Assembly: GCF_000308555.1 (NCBI RefSeq)
Contig: NZ_BAFY01000129.1
Coordinates: forward strand, 17,397 to 81,396
Origin: Nocardia cyriacigeorgica NBRC 100375
Lineage (GTDB): Bacteria > Actinomycetota > Actinomycetes > Mycobacteriales > Mycobacteriaceae
Direction of reading: 5' to 3'
Length of the DNA: 64,000 nt
Part shown: positions 1 to 9,470 of the stretch, in pieces
How positions within the stretch are numbered: position 1 is the stretch's first letter
Layout: the number at the start of each line of letters is the position of its first letter
Translations under genes and position numbers: made by a program
Notes under the pieces: model-generated
The model's database searches: none
Seen by the model: the letters and a program-made list of their open reading frames with translations, nothing else
Told to the model about the DNA's origin: nothing

Positions 1-387
1 CGACCGGACCGCGAATACGATGCCGAAGACACCGCACTGGTGCATTTCTCCTACGACTCTGGCCAGTACGGATCGATTCTGATGTCCCGTTTCATCGGTC
101 CCAAGACCGAGGACCTGCGACTCGTCGGTTCCAAAGGCATCGTGCACCTCGAACGTGGACGGATCCGGAGGCTCACGAACGACGGAAGAGTTGTCGAATC
201 CTTGGTCCGCGAGCAAGCCTGGCCGTCAGCCGCTGCCTCACAGATCGAGTTCTTCCGAAGGGTAATCGCCGGCGAACGGCCCAACCCCAGCGGACCACGC
301 CAGCATTTGGCCCACATGCGGTTCGTGACCGCTTGCTACCAATCCGCCCGGACCCACACCCCGGTAGACCCGAAGGAGCTTCGGTGA
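1..387 (+). CDS. Gfo/Idh/MocA family oxidoreductase, C-terminal part (start off-window)
   Basis: The frame is open from the first base, so only about the last 128 residues are visible. They resemble the C-terminal substrate-binding half of NAD(P)-dependent Gfo/Idh/MocA sugar dehydrogenases: the strand-rich run LRLVGSKGIVHLERGRIR followed by a helix containing EFFRRVIAGERPNPSG. The Rossmann half and the catalytic residues lie upstream, so the substrate cannot be judged. The stop codon overlaps the GTG start of the next gene (GTGA), which indicates translational coupling to the aminotransferase. Such pairs oxidise a sugar hydroxyl to a ketone and then transaminate it, as in aminosugar, aminocyclitol or RifL/RifK-type pathways. 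That role is inferred from family and context. Confidence 0.75.
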   Translation, partial: RPDREYDAEDTALVHFSYDSGQYGSILMSRFIGPKTEDLRLVGSKGIVHLERGRIRRLTNDGRVVESLVREQAWPSAAASQIEFFRRVIAGERPNPSGPRQHLAHMRFVTACYQSARTHTPVDPKELR

Positions 388-1637
388 ACTCACCACTCGC
401 CCTACTGGGCGGCACACCGACCATCGAGGACCCCACTCCACATTTTCAGTGGCCTCCAATGAACGATCTCACCCGCAACGCGGTACTGGCCCAACTCGAT
501 AACACGATCTCGATATACGACCGATCCGGCGTGATCGCCGAGCTCGAAGACGCTTTGGCCGCCTACTTCGGCTCCCGATACGCCGTGCTCACCAGCTCAG
601 GGACCGCAGGTCTGTACTCGATGTACACTGCCTGCGGACTGAGCCCCGGAGACGAGGTCATCGTCCCGGCGTACACGTTCTTCGCGACCGCCACACCGCT
701 CCTGCACCTCGGCGTAGTCCCGGTCCTGGCCGACTGCGACCCAACCGGCAACCTCGATCCGCGGGAACTTCCCCGACACATCACCGAGAAGACTAAAGCC
801 ATTGTGGTAACTCACATGTGGGGCTTGCCTGCGCAAGTCCAGAGCCTCGCTGGGCTCGCCGAGGTCTACGGGCTGCAACTCCTCGAAGACGGCTCCCACG
901 CCCACGGTGCCGGTATCGATAGTCGTAAGGTCGGTACCTTTGGCCGGGCCGCCGCATTCAGCATGAACGGTCCCAAACCGCTCTCCGCCGGCGAAGGAGG
1001 TTTCGTACTCACCGACGATGAGCACGTCTACTACCGTGTGCTCCTGCATGGCCAATACAACAAACGCTGCCGCACTGAAATACCTGAACACCACTCTCTA
1101 CACAGGTACGCGGTCACTGGCATGGGCTTGAAGCATCGTATCCACCCCCTTGCCGCAACCATCGCTCTCAACCAGCTCGCTCTCCTCGACGAATATCTCA
1201 CAGGTCGCTGCCGTATTGCCGCCTACATGGCAGACCGACTGGATGGCTTACCAGGAATTACCGCACCTCGTCCCGGCGCCCAGGTGCGGCCCTCTTGGTA
1301 CGGGATGGCATTGCAGTACCGCGGTAACGAACTCGGCGGTCTACCCATAGAACGCTTCCACCAGGCGTTACTTGCCGAAGGCTGCCGTGAAGTCGATCGC
1401 CCGGGCTCCACCTGTCCTCTCAACCTCCTGGAACTGTTCCAGAGCCCCGGTGCCCTGTTCCCTGGGTACGCTGGCGAGTTCGCCTATCGGCCGGGGGAAT
1501 TCCGGCAGGCCGAGCATCTGTACCACCACACGATCAAGTTGCCGGTATGGCACCGCGAACAAGACCTTCCCGTCGTCGACTTATACCTCGACGCGATCGC
1601 GAAGGTCATCCATAACGCCGACGAACTGAAAGGATGA
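384..1637 (+). CDS. DegT/DnrJ/EryC1/StrS family PLP-dependent aminotransferase
   Basis: Predicted to transaminate a keto-sugar or related ketone with PLP. From the GTG at 384 it has 417 residues, the usual size of the family. I chose this start because GAAGGAG precedes it and because it overlaps the upstream stop; an in-frame ATG at 333 lies inside the upstream gene. Family marks are TSSGTAGLYSMYTACGL near the N-terminus, IVPAYTFFATATPLL, the PLP-contacting LLEDGSHAHGA, and MNGPKPLSAGEGG with the Schiff-base lysine at about residue 198. It overlaps the NUDIX gene by ATGA. Nearest functional classes are sugar aminotransferases and AHBA-synthase-like enzymes; the substrate is not readable here. 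Codon third positions look less GC-rich than in the genes after 2.2 kb. Confidence 0.88.
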   Translation: MNSPLALLGGTPTIEDPTPHFQWPPMNDLTRNAVLAQLDNTISIYDRSGVIAELEDALAAYFGSRYAVLTSSGTAGLYSMYTACGLSPGDEVIVPAYTFFATATPLLHLGVVPVLADCDPTGNLDPRELPRHITEKTKAIVVTHMWGLPAQVQSLAGLAEVYGLQLLEDGSHAHGAGIDSRKVGTFGRAAAFSMNGPKPLSAGEGGFVLTDDEHVYYRVLLHGQYNKRCRTEIPEHHSLHRYAVTGMGLKHRIHPLAATIALNQLALLDEYLTGRCRIAAYMADRLDGLPGITAPRPGAQVRPSWYGMALQYRGNELGGLPIERFHQALLAEGCREVDRPGSTCPLNLLELFQSPGALFPGYAGEFAYRPGEFRQAEHLYHHTIKLPVWHREQDLPVVDLYLDAIAKVIHNADELKG

Positions 1638-2107
1638 GCAGAATGCCGACCCGTATCGAAGACCTCACCACGCAAGCAGAACGCGACGGAGTTCAGCAGC
1701 TCGTTGTGGGCGCTGTCGTCGAACACGATGGCCGCATCCTTCTCCTGCGCCGTCGCGGCGACGACTTCATGGGCGGAATATGGGAACTGCCCAGCGGCAA
1801 AGTCGAGCCGGGCGAAAGTCTCGAGTGTGCCCTCACCCGTGAGGTTCAGGAGGAAACAGGGCTCCAGGTCGCCGGAATCGGCCGCTATGTCGATAGTTTC
1901 GACTACCGCTCCGGGAGCGGGAAGCGCAGCCGTCAGTTCAATTTCGTTGTTGAGTGCGTCGCTCCGGAACCGGTCCGGCTTACCGAGCATGATGCTTATA
2001 CCTGGACCGTGCTCACGGAAGAACCCCCGGTCACCGAAGCGGTGAAACAGACTCTTGTTCTGTATCGGAATGCCGATGGGATGTGGGACCATTCGGACGG
2101 CGCGTAA
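1634..2107 (+). CDS. NUDIX hydrolase
   Basis: A 157-residue NUDIX-fold hydrolase that cleaves a nucleoside diphosphate linked to some moiety X. The Nudix box is complete: G55, E61, then REVQEETGL (R69-L77), matching GX5EX7REUXEEXGU. The ATG overlaps the stop of the aminotransferase (ATGA) and is preceded by GAAAGG. Its place at the end of an oxidoreductase-aminotransferase operon suggests it acts on an NDP-sugar intermediate or clears a misformed nucleotide, but this is inference from neighbourhood only. A plain MutT-type housekeeping role is equally possible. Confidence 0.85.
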   Translation: MSRMPTRIEDLTTQAERDGVQQLVVGAVVEHDGRILLLRRRGDDFMGGIWELPSGKVEPGESLECALTREVQEETGLQVAGIGRYVDSFDYRSGSGKRSRQFNFVVECVAPEPVRLTEHDAYTWTVLTEEPPVTEAVKQTLVLYRNADGMWDHSDGA

Positions 2108-2202
2108 CCGGGTTCCGGCCGGACAATCGCCGAGTTCGAGCCGATCGGCGGCTGCGCTGGTGGCGGTCTTCGAGCCGAGCCGAAGTGATCCCGGACCCCG
2201 TA

Positions 2203-2226
2203 GACCCGAGGTCAGGCTCTCGGGTT
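2203..2226. terminator. Hairpin between convergent genes
   Basis: ACCCGAG (2204-2210) and CTCGGGT (2219-2225) form a perfect 7-bp stem around an 8-nt loop, extendable by a G-T wobble. It lies between the NUDIX operon and the convergent regulator and overlaps the last codons of the latter. There is no T-tract, so terminator activity is uncertain. Confidence 0.3.
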
Positions 2227-3066
2227 CGTGAACTGCTCGGTTCCCGTGACCTTCAGCAGTTCGAGGGCGCCGGCTTCGGGGGTGCCGGGTGCTGCGGAGT
2301 AGACGACGACGGTTTGGTCGCTGTCGGGTACGAGCAGGGTGTCGCAGTCCAGGGTGAGGGTGCCCAGGTCGGGGTGGTTGATGGTTTTGCGGGTGTTGCG
2401 CAAGTGGGCGGCGCGGCGTTGGGCCCAGAGGCGCTCGAATCGCGGGCTGCCGGTGCGCAGCTCGGTGATCAATCGATCGAGCTCGGGGTCGGCGGGGTAG
2501 CGGGCGCGGGCGGCGTGCAGACTCGCGACCCAGGTCGCCGTGATGGTGTCGATGTCCTCGGGGGCCAGGACCACCCGGCTCGGGCCGTCGCCGAAAAACG
2601 CCTGCCAGATGATGTTGCGGCGGGCTGGTGGCCAGCGAGAGAAGTCCCCGAGCAGCGCGGCCGCCATCGGGTTCCAGGCCAGCACGTCGCTTTTGGCCGA
2701 GAGCACCAGCGCGGGTAGATCGACCATCCGGTCCAGCACCAGCCGCAGCACGCTCGCGCGCACCACCATCGCGATCCGGTCGGCGCCGGGCGGCTCGCTG
2801 CCGGCCAGCCGGAACAGCAGATCGCGATTGTCATCGTCGAGGCGCAACGCCCGCGCCAGGGCCGCCAGCACCGACGGCGAGGGCACAGGGCCGCGGCCCT
2901 GTTCGAGCCGGACCACATAGTCGACGCTCACCCCGGCCAGCTGCGCGACTTCTTCACGCCGCAACCCAGGGACCTGCCTGCGCGAGCCCGCGGGCAGGCC
3001 GACGTCCTCGGGGCGGACTCGGGCGCGGGCCTGGCGCAGCTGCGCCGCGAGTTCGGAGCGATCCAT
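2212..3066 (-). CDS. MmyB-like XRE family transcriptional regulator
   Basis: A 284-residue cytoplasmic regulator. The N-terminal third carries a helix-turn-helix of the XRE type (LRREEVAQLAGVSVDYVVRL), and the remainder is an MmyB-type ligand-binding domain, with LSAKSDVLAWNPMAAALLGD and the C-terminal TLDCDTLLVPDSDQTVVVYS typical of the family. The open frame runs upstream, but the ATG at 3066 gives the standard MmyB N-terminus (MDRSELAAQLRQ). It is divergent from the SDR gene across 100 bp, the common arrangement in which such a regulator controls a neighbouring short-chain dehydrogenase. The ligand is unknown; MmyB-type domains have been reported to bind fatty-acid-like molecules. Confidence 0.85.
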   Translation of the reverse strand: MDRSELAAQLRQARARVRPEDVGLPAGSRRQVPGLRREEVAQLAGVSVDYVVRLEQGRGPVPSPSVLAALARALRLDDDNRDLLFRLAGSEPPGADRIAMVVRASVLRLVLDRMVDLPALVLSAKSDVLAWNPMAAALLGDFSRWPPARRNIIWQAFFGDGPSRVVLAPEDIDTITATWVASLHAARARYPADPELDRLITELRTGSPRFERLWAQRRAAHLRNTRKTINHPDLGTLTLDCDTLLVPDSDQTVVVYSAAPGTPEAGALELLKVTGTEQFTNPRA

Positions 3067-3115
3067 GCCACGATCATCGCGCAGTCCGGCGTTCGCGGGG
3101 TGGTACCGCTGATCC

Positions 3116-3133
3116 CAGGACGTATCGGTCCTG
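3116..3133. promoter_or_regulatory. Candidate operator between MmyB-like regulator and SDR
   Basis: CAGGAC (3116-3121) and GTCCTG (3128-3133) form a 6-bp inverted repeat with a 6-bp spacer, in the divergent intergenic region and 34 bp before the SDR start. It is a plausible binding site for the adjacent regulator, but short enough to occur by chance at this GC content. Confidence 0.25.
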
Positions 3134-3166
3134 CCCAGCGGCCGGCCTGATCGGCACGCTGATGGC

Positions 3167-3889
3167 ATGAGCGATACAACGACGACGGCCCTGGTCACCG
3201 GGGCGAACAAAGGGCTGGGCCGCGAGACCGTGCGCCGGCTGGCGGAACTGGGGTGGCGGGTGTTTCTCGGCGCGCGTGACGCTGAACGTGGACGTGCGGC
3301 CGCGGACGAGTTCACCGCGGCCGGCCACCAGGTGAGCTTCGTGCCGCTGGATGTCACCTCAGAGGAGTCGGTCGCCGCGGCGGCGAAGCTGGTCGGCGAG
3401 CAGGTCTCGCACCTGGATGTGCTGATCAACAATGCGGGGATCGGCGGGCCGTGGGTCGCGCCCGCCGACACCGTCGCCGCCGACGTGCGCGAGGTCTTCG
3501 AGACCAACGTCTTCGGGCCGATCCACGTCACCCACGCGTTCCTGCCGCTGTTGCGCCGGTCGGCCCAACCACGCATCGTCATGGTGTCCAGCGGAATGGG
3601 CTCGCTGGCCATCACCTCCGACCCCGCCCGGCTGGAATCCACCCTGCACGGCCTCGGCTACCCGGCCTCGAAGTCCGCGCTCAACATGATCACCTCGCAG
3701 TATGCCCGCGCGCTGCCCGGCATCCAGGTGAACGCCGCCGACCCCGGCTACACCGCCACCGACCTGAACGGCAACAGCGGAACCCAGACCGTCACCGAGG
3801 GGACCGATGCCATCGTTCGGCTCGCCACCCTCGGCCCGGACGGACCGACCGGAGGGTACTTCGACCGCGCGGGACGGTTGCCCTGGTGA
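3167..3889 (+). CDS. Short-chain dehydrogenase/reductase (SDR)
   Basis: A 240-residue classical SDR that oxidises or reduces an alcohol/ketone with NAD(P)(H). It has the cofactor motif TGANKGLG at residues 11-18, NNAG, a catalytic serine in IVMVSSGMG, and Y165xxxK169 in GYPASKSALN. The C-terminal PGYTATDLNGNSG is typical of carbonyl-reductase-like SDRs next to MmyB-type regulators. It is divergent from that regulator and stands alone downstream. The substrate cannot be inferred. The ATG at 3167 gives the normal SDR N-terminus. Confidence 0.9.
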   Translation: MSDTTTTALVTGANKGLGRETVRRLAELGWRVFLGARDAERGRAAADEFTAAGHQVSFVPLDVTSEESVAAAAKLVGEQVSHLDVLINNAGIGGPWVAPADTVAADVREVFETNVFGPIHVTHAFLPLLRRSAQPRIVMVSSGMGSLAITSDPARLESTLHGLGYPASKSALNMITSQYARALPGIQVNAADPGYTATDLNGNSGTQTVTEGTDAIVRLATLGPDGPTGGYFDRAGRLPW

Positions 3890-4228
3890 TCGGCAGGGCA
3901 GCGGGGACGCGCGATGCCATCCGGGATGTCGAGTGGCAGGATGGCGCGCTGATCTCGTTACAGCGAAAACGCCTGGGGGAGTGGTGATTCACGTGGAACC
4001 GCGGGTGCACCGCCTGCCAGGGCGAGTTCGCATTCGGTCCGCGCACGCCGTGCGTGTGTGCATCAACTGCCGAAACCGTGCCGTGTCAGAGCTGCGAGAT
4101 CACCATTCTCGCAGGTGAACTCGGGTACAGGCCCTAACTGGTGCGGCGAATGGCGCACGAGGGCGGGCCTATCGAGAAGGCGCGGCGGACCGACCGGCCG
4201 GTCTACAGAACTGCGGTTGACGCGACTC
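3890..4228. other. Intergenic stretch without a convincing gene
   Basis: These 339 bp separate the SDR from the hairpin after ssuD. A 44-codon GTG-initiated frame (3984-4118) ends in RDHHSRR and is preceded by a GGGGGA run, but it has Arg/His-rich shadow-like composition. I see no promoter, RNA gene or repeat here. Confidence 0.4.
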
Positions 4229-4258
4229 GGCAGTCGGTGCACACCTGCACCGACTGCC
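4229..4258 (-). terminator. Strong hairpin downstream of ssuD
   Basis: A perfect 13-bp stem (4229-4241 with 4246-4258; core CAGTCGGTGCA and its complement) closes a 4-nt CACC loop, 12 nt beyond the ssuD stop on the minus strand. It lacks a T-tract, as many actinobacterial intrinsic terminators do. Confidence 0.6.
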
Positions 4259-4270
4259 ATTCCACGCCCC

Positions 4271-5416
4271 TCAGGTACTGGACGACGCCGCGAAGGGCGT
4301 CCCGGTGGACGCGAATTCACGCCGATGCGGATGCCGCCACAACCCCTTGCGTTCCAGGATCGGCAGCACGCCTTCGCCGAACCAGTAGGCCTCCTCGAGA
4401 TGCGGGTAGCCGGAGAGGATGAAGTGGTCGATGCCGAGGCGGGCGTATTCGGCGATGCGCTCGGCGACTTCGGCATGGGAGCCCACCAGGGCCGTGCCGG
4501 CGCCGCCGCGCACCAGCCCGACGCCGGCCCAGAGATTCGGTGCGATCTCGAGCCGGTCGGTGCGCCCGCCGTGCAGTTCGAGCATCCGCCGCTGGCCCTC
4601 GGACTCGCTGCGCGCGAGGTTGGCCTGCACCCGCTCGACGTCGGCCGGATCGATACCGGCCAGCAGCCGGTCGGCCTCGGCCCACGCCTCCTCGGAGGTA
4701 TCGCGGCTGATGACGTGAATGCGCAGCCCGAAATCGAGCGTGCGCCCCCGCTCGGCGGCCAGGCCGCGAATCCACTCGAGCTTGCGGCGTACCGCAAGCA
4801 ACGGCTCGCCCCAGGTGAGGTAGGTGTCGGCGTACCGCGCGGCCACGGGTCCCGCCGGTTCGGACGAACCGCCGAAGAAGATCGGCGGCACCGGGTCGGG
4901 GCGGTTGTTCAGCAGCGCCTCGCGTACCTGGATGTGCTCACCGTCGAAGCTCACCGGTTCGGTCGAGGTCCACAATTGCCGGACGACATCGAGGAATTCG
5001 CCGGTGCGCGCGTAGCGCTGGGTCTTGTCCAGGAAATCGCCGTAGGCCTGCTGCTCGTGCGGTTCGCCGCCGGTCACCACGTTCAGCAGCAGCCGTCCGC
5101 GTGAATGCCGCTGGAAGGTGCCCGCCATCTGCGCGGCCAGGGTGGGACTGATCAGGCCGGGCCGGAACGCGACCAGGAACTTCAGGGTCTCGGTCGTCTC
5201 GACCAGCATGGCGGTGGTCAACCAGGCGTCCTCGCACCACGCGCCGGTCGGCGTCAGCACCGCTTCGAAACCGTTGTCCTCGGCGGCGGCGCCGATCTGG
5301 TTCAGGTAGCGCAGGCTCGCGGGACGGTCGCCGGACATGGCGGTACCGTGACCGCCCGCGATGAGGCCGCGGGAGTCGCCGTAGGTGGGCAGGAACCAAT
5401 GAAACGACAGGCTCAT
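4271..5416 (-). CDS. ssuD: FMNH2-dependent alkanesulfonate monooxygenase SsuD
   Basis: A 381-residue luciferase-like (LLM class) monooxygenase. SsuD uses FMNH2 and O2 to desulfonate alkanesulfonates to aldehyde and sulfite, giving access to organosulfur. The match to E. coli SsuD runs the full length: the N-terminal FHWFLPTYGD, PTGAWCEDAWL, FFGGSSEPA, YLTWGEP, and the nearly invariant NLWAGVGLVRGGAGTALVG followed by LSGYPHLEEAYWFGEG. The partner FMN reductase (SsuE) and the ABC transporter (SsuABC) are not adjacent, so the enzyme must rely on an unlinked reductase. Its stop is followed by a strong hairpin. A TetR gene lies just upstream on the same strand with 55 bp between them. Confidence 0.93.
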   Translation of the reverse strand: MSLSFHWFLPTYGDSRGLIAGGHGTAMSGDRPASLRYLNQIGAAAEDNGFEAVLTPTGAWCEDAWLTTAMLVETTETLKFLVAFRPGLISPTLAAQMAGTFQRHSRGRLLLNVVTGGEPHEQQAYGDFLDKTQRYARTGEFLDVVRQLWTSTEPVSFDGEHIQVREALLNNRPDPVPPIFFGGSSEPAGPVAARYADTYLTWGEPLLAVRRKLEWIRGLAAERGRTLDFGLRIHVISRDTSEEAWAEADRLLAGIDPADVERVQANLARSESEGQRRMLELHGGRTDRLEIAPNLWAGVGLVRGGAGTALVGSHAEVAERIAEYARLGIDHFILSGYPHLEEAYWFGEGVLPILERKGLWRHPHRREFASTGTPFAASSST

Positions 5417-5450
5417 CCGCTCATCGTCGACGGCCGGCGGCGGCTGGTCA

Positions 5451-5464
5451 CTGGTTGAAACCAG
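5451..5464. promoter_or_regulatory. 14-bp palindrome upstream of ssuD
   Basis: CTGGTT and AACCAG are separated by GA, a perfect inverted repeat in the 55-bp gap between the tetR stop and the ssuD start. It could be an operator for ssuD, or part of a weak terminator for tetR. Confidence 0.25.
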
Positions 5465-5471
5465 CGCGGTT

Positions 5472-6116
5472 TTAATCCGGCTGCACGACGCTCACATAGG
5501 CGGCGAGGAAGCCGAACAGGCCCGCGCTGTGCTCGATGATCTGCTCGGCGTCGAAGTCCAGTTCGCCGTCGAGCCAGCGCCGCAGCACCTCGAACAGGCC
5601 GCCGACGGCCAACGTCGATCCCAGATGCGCCACCGCGATGGTGGATTCGGCCAGATGCAGATAGCGCTGCGCATGCGCGAGCACCAGATCGGTGAATCGG
5701 GTCATGATCTCGCTGCGCAGCTCGCGCATGACCGGTTCGGCGGCGGATTCGATGAACAGGATCCGCGCCATCACCGGATCGTCGGCGATCATCCGCACGA
5801 ACGCGCCGACCGTCGCCCGCGCCACTTCGTCCGGTGCCGCCCCATCGGCGGGGGCGGCCAGTTCCACCTCGCGGCGCAGGATGTTCTCCAGCTCGACCGC
5901 CACCGCGCGCAGCAGCGCGTCCCGGTCGCTGAAGTGCTGGTAGAAGTACCGCGAGGTCAGCTTGGCCTCCGCGCACACCGCGGTGACGGTGGTTTCGGCG
6001 GCGCCGCGGGTGCCCAGCAGCAGGGTGGCGGCCTCGATCAGCCGAGCGCGACGTTGATCATGTCGCTGTTCGGCGGTCAGGCCCCCGTAGACGCGCGCTG
6101 GACTCACGGCCGACAT
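5472..6116 (-). CDS. TetR/AcrR family transcriptional regulator
   Basis: A 214-residue one-component repressor. The N-terminal helix-turn-helix spans about residues 20-75, with AATLLLGTRGAAETTVTAVC and the recognition helix LTSRYFYQHFSDRDALLRAV. The C-terminal ligand domain is helical and does not identify the inducer. The gene is divergent from the Baeyer-Villiger monooxygenase across 87 bp that contain a 9-bp inverted repeat, so it probably represses itself and that enzyme. The layout parallels ethR/ethA of M. tuberculosis, although the protein does not look like an EthR orthologue. It could also affect ssuD, which follows on the same strand. Confidence 0.88.
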   Translation of the reverse strand: MSAVSPARVYGGLTAEQRHDQRRARLIEAATLLLGTRGAAETTVTAVCAEAKLTSRYFYQHFSDRDALLRAVAVELENILRREVELAAPADGAAPDEVARATVGAFVRMIADDPVMARILFIESAAEPVMRELRSEIMTRFTDLVLAHAQRYLHLAESTIAVAHLGSTLAVGGLFEVLRRWLDGELDFDAEQIIEHSAGLFGFLAAYVSVVQPD

Positions 6117-6133
6117 TCTGTCATGATTCCAGG

Positions 6134-6159
6134 CATCTGACTAAGTGTAAAGTCAGATG
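6134..6159. promoter_or_regulatory. Probable TetR operator between tetR and the monooxygenase gene
   Basis: CATCTGACT (6134-6142) and AGTCAGATG (6151-6159) form a perfect 9-bp inverted repeat with the AT-rich spacer AAGTGTAA. It is nearly centred in the divergent promoter region, 17 bp from the tetR start, the expected geometry for an autoregulated TetR operator controlling both directions. Confidence 0.65.
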
Positions 6160-6203
6160 GAACTCGGTCGAAGGTGTCCGAGTGCGACCAGACGAGGAAC
6201 TCA

Positions 6204-7760
<1,557 letters not shown>

Positions 7761-7871
7761 TTCGACCTCGCGCGCCGGTCGGGTCCCGCGGGGCTCGACC
7801 GGCGCCGTCGTCGTGGCGTACACCATCCACCGGCGGCACGCCGAATGCCGTCGACGGCAGCGCCCGCTCGG

Positions 7872-7883
7872 TAGCGTGGCGTT
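7872..7883 (+). promoter_or_regulatory. Leaderless -10 element (TAGCGT)
   Basis: TAGCGT at 7872-7877 is followed by exactly 6 nt and then the ATG at 7884, which would place transcription initiation at the start codon. No ribosome-binding site precedes this ATG. Confidence 0.5.
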
Positions 7884-9257
7884 ATGAGCGAGCGACTGGT
7901 GATCATCGGCGGCGATGCGGCGGGCATGTCGGCCGCCTCGCAGGCGCGCCGGATGCGCGGGCCAGGGGAGTTGGCGATCGTCGTCTTCGAACGCGGGCAT
8001 TTCACCTCCTACTCCGCGTGCGGAATCCCGTACTGGGTCGGTGGCGCTGTCAGCGACCGCGACGAGTTGATCGCACGCACACCGGAGGAACATCGGTCCC
8101 GCGCCATCGATCTGCGCATGCGCACCGAGGTCGTCGAGATCGATATCGACAAGCGCCGGGTGCGCGCCCGCGAGCTGGATTCGGGCGCCGAATCCTGGAC
8201 CGAATACGACAAACTCGTCATCGCTACCGGTGCCCGGCCGATTCGCCCGCCGCTACCGGGCATCGATGCCGACGGCGTCCACGGCGTGCAGACCCTCGAC
8301 GACGGCCAGGCGCTGATCGATACTCTCGAGCGCGCGGCCGGTCGGCGCGCGGTCGTGGTGGGCGCCGGCTACATCGGGGTCGAAATGGCCGAGGCGCTGA
8401 TCAACCGTGGCTTCGAGGTCACCCTGGTCAACCGTGGCGCCGAGCCGATGTCGACGCTGGATCCCGATATGGGGGCTCTGGTCCGCACCGCCATGGGCGG
8501 CATGGGGGTGAAGATCGTCGGCAACGCCGAAGTCACCGCCATCGGCACCGACGGCGACGGCCGTGCCCGCTCCGTTGTCACCGCACAGGCCGAATATCCC
8601 GCCGACGTGGTGGTTCTCGGCATCGGCGTGCGACCGGAGACCACCCTCGCCGAGGCCGCGGGGCTCCCACTCGGCACCCACGGCGGCCTGCTGACCGACC
8701 TGTCCATGCGGGTGCGCGGCCGCGACGACATCTGGGCCGGCGGCGACTGCGTCGAGGTGCTGGATCTGGTCTCCGGCGTCGAGCGTCATATCGCCCTCGG
8801 CACGCACGCCAACAAGCACGGCCAGATCATCGGAGCCAATGTCGGTGGCGGCTACGCCACCTTCCCGGGCGTGGTCGGCACCGCGGTGAGCAAGGTCTGC
8901 GATCTCGAGGTGGCGCGAACCGGGCTGCGGGAGAAGGACGCTCGCGCCATCGGCCTGCAATACGTGCCCGTCACCATCGAATCGACCAGTCGCTCCGGCT
9001 ATTTCCCCGGCGCCGAACCGATGACGGTGAAGATGCTCGCCGAACGCCGCACCGGCCGGCTGCTCGGCGTGCAGATCGTCGGTCGCGAGGGTGCGGGCAA
9101 ACGCGTCGACATCGCCGCGGTCGCGCTCACCGCCGGGCTGACCGTCGAGCAGATGACGGCGCTGGATCTCGGATACGCGCCGCCGTTCTCGCCGGTCTGG
9201 GACCCGGTACTGGTGGCAGCGCGCAAGGCCGTCACGGCCGTGCGCGAGCGCGGCTGA
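7884..9257 (+). CDS. FAD-dependent pyridine nucleotide-disulfide oxidoreductase (CoA-disulfide reductase/NADH oxidase-like)
   Basis: A 457-residue flavoprotein. The N-terminal FAD motif IIGGDAAGMSAA is followed by TSYSACGIPY with a single redox cysteine at residue 46; this S-x-x-x-C-G-x-P-Y pattern marks CoA-disulfide reductases and water-forming NADH oxidases, not the CxxxxC type. A second Rossmann motif VVVGAGYIGVEMAEAL binds NAD(P)H. IWAGGDCVEV is the late FAD motif, and the dimerisation domain (LGVQIVGREGAGKRVDIAA) closes the protein. It probably maintains low-molecular-weight thiols or disposes of oxygen; which of these cannot be settled from the sequence. It follows the monooxygenase by 123 bp but has its own leaderless-type promoter. 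Confidence 0.85.
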   Translation: MSERLVIIGGDAAGMSAASQARRMRGPGELAIVVFERGHFTSYSACGIPYWVGGAVSDRDELIARTPEEHRSRAIDLRMRTEVVEIDIDKRRVRARELDSGAESWTEYDKLVIATGARPIRPPLPGIDADGVHGVQTLDDGQALIDTLERAAGRRAVVVGAGYIGVEMAEALINRGFEVTLVNRGAEPMSTLDPDMGALVRTAMGGMGVKIVGNAEVTAIGTDGDGRARSVVTAQAEYPADVVVLGIGVRPETTLAEAAGLPLGTHGGLLTDLSMRVRGRDDIWAGGDCVEVLDLVSGVERHIALGTHANKHGQIIGANVGGGYATFPGVVGTAVSKVCDLEVARTGLREKDARAIGLQYVPVTIESTSRSGYFPGAEPMTVKMLAERRTGRLLGVQIVGREGAGKRVDIAAVALTAGLTVEQMTALDLGYAPPFSPVWDPVLVAARKAVTAVRERG

Positions 9258-9362
9258 CCCGCCCGGCACACAGTGTGGACCCATCGTGGCGATCTGCGGG
9301 CATACCCGGTCACCGCTCCCGTACTATCGTCGATCGACAACCATGATCAGAAGGGGGGCGCG

Positions 9363-9470
9363 GTGCAGCCTGGGGAATCGGTGAACAGCCGCTGGGACAG
9401 AAGGGCATTGCTACACCGTGGGCAAGGATCGGGCGCCGATGCCGCGGCGCGAGCGGCGGTGAGCAGATGA
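9363..9470 (+). CDS. Possible 35-residue peptide translationally coupled to the PP2C gene
   Basis: A GTG frame preceded by AAGGGGGG ends in a TGA that overlaps the ATG of the phosphatase (ATGA). The peptide is Arg/Ala-rich (it contains NSRWDRRALLHRGQGSG) with no recognisable domain. It may be a coupling leader ORF or simply an open stretch. An alternative frame extension begins at 9273, without a ribosome-binding site. Confidence 0.3.
   Translation: MQPGESVNSRWDRRALLHRGQGSGADAAARAAVSR

Noticed and set aside
3984..4118. 44-codon GTG frame after the SDR gene
   Set aside because: A purine-rich run precedes it, but the product is Arg/His-rich and matches the composition of shadow frames; no partner or recognisable motif.
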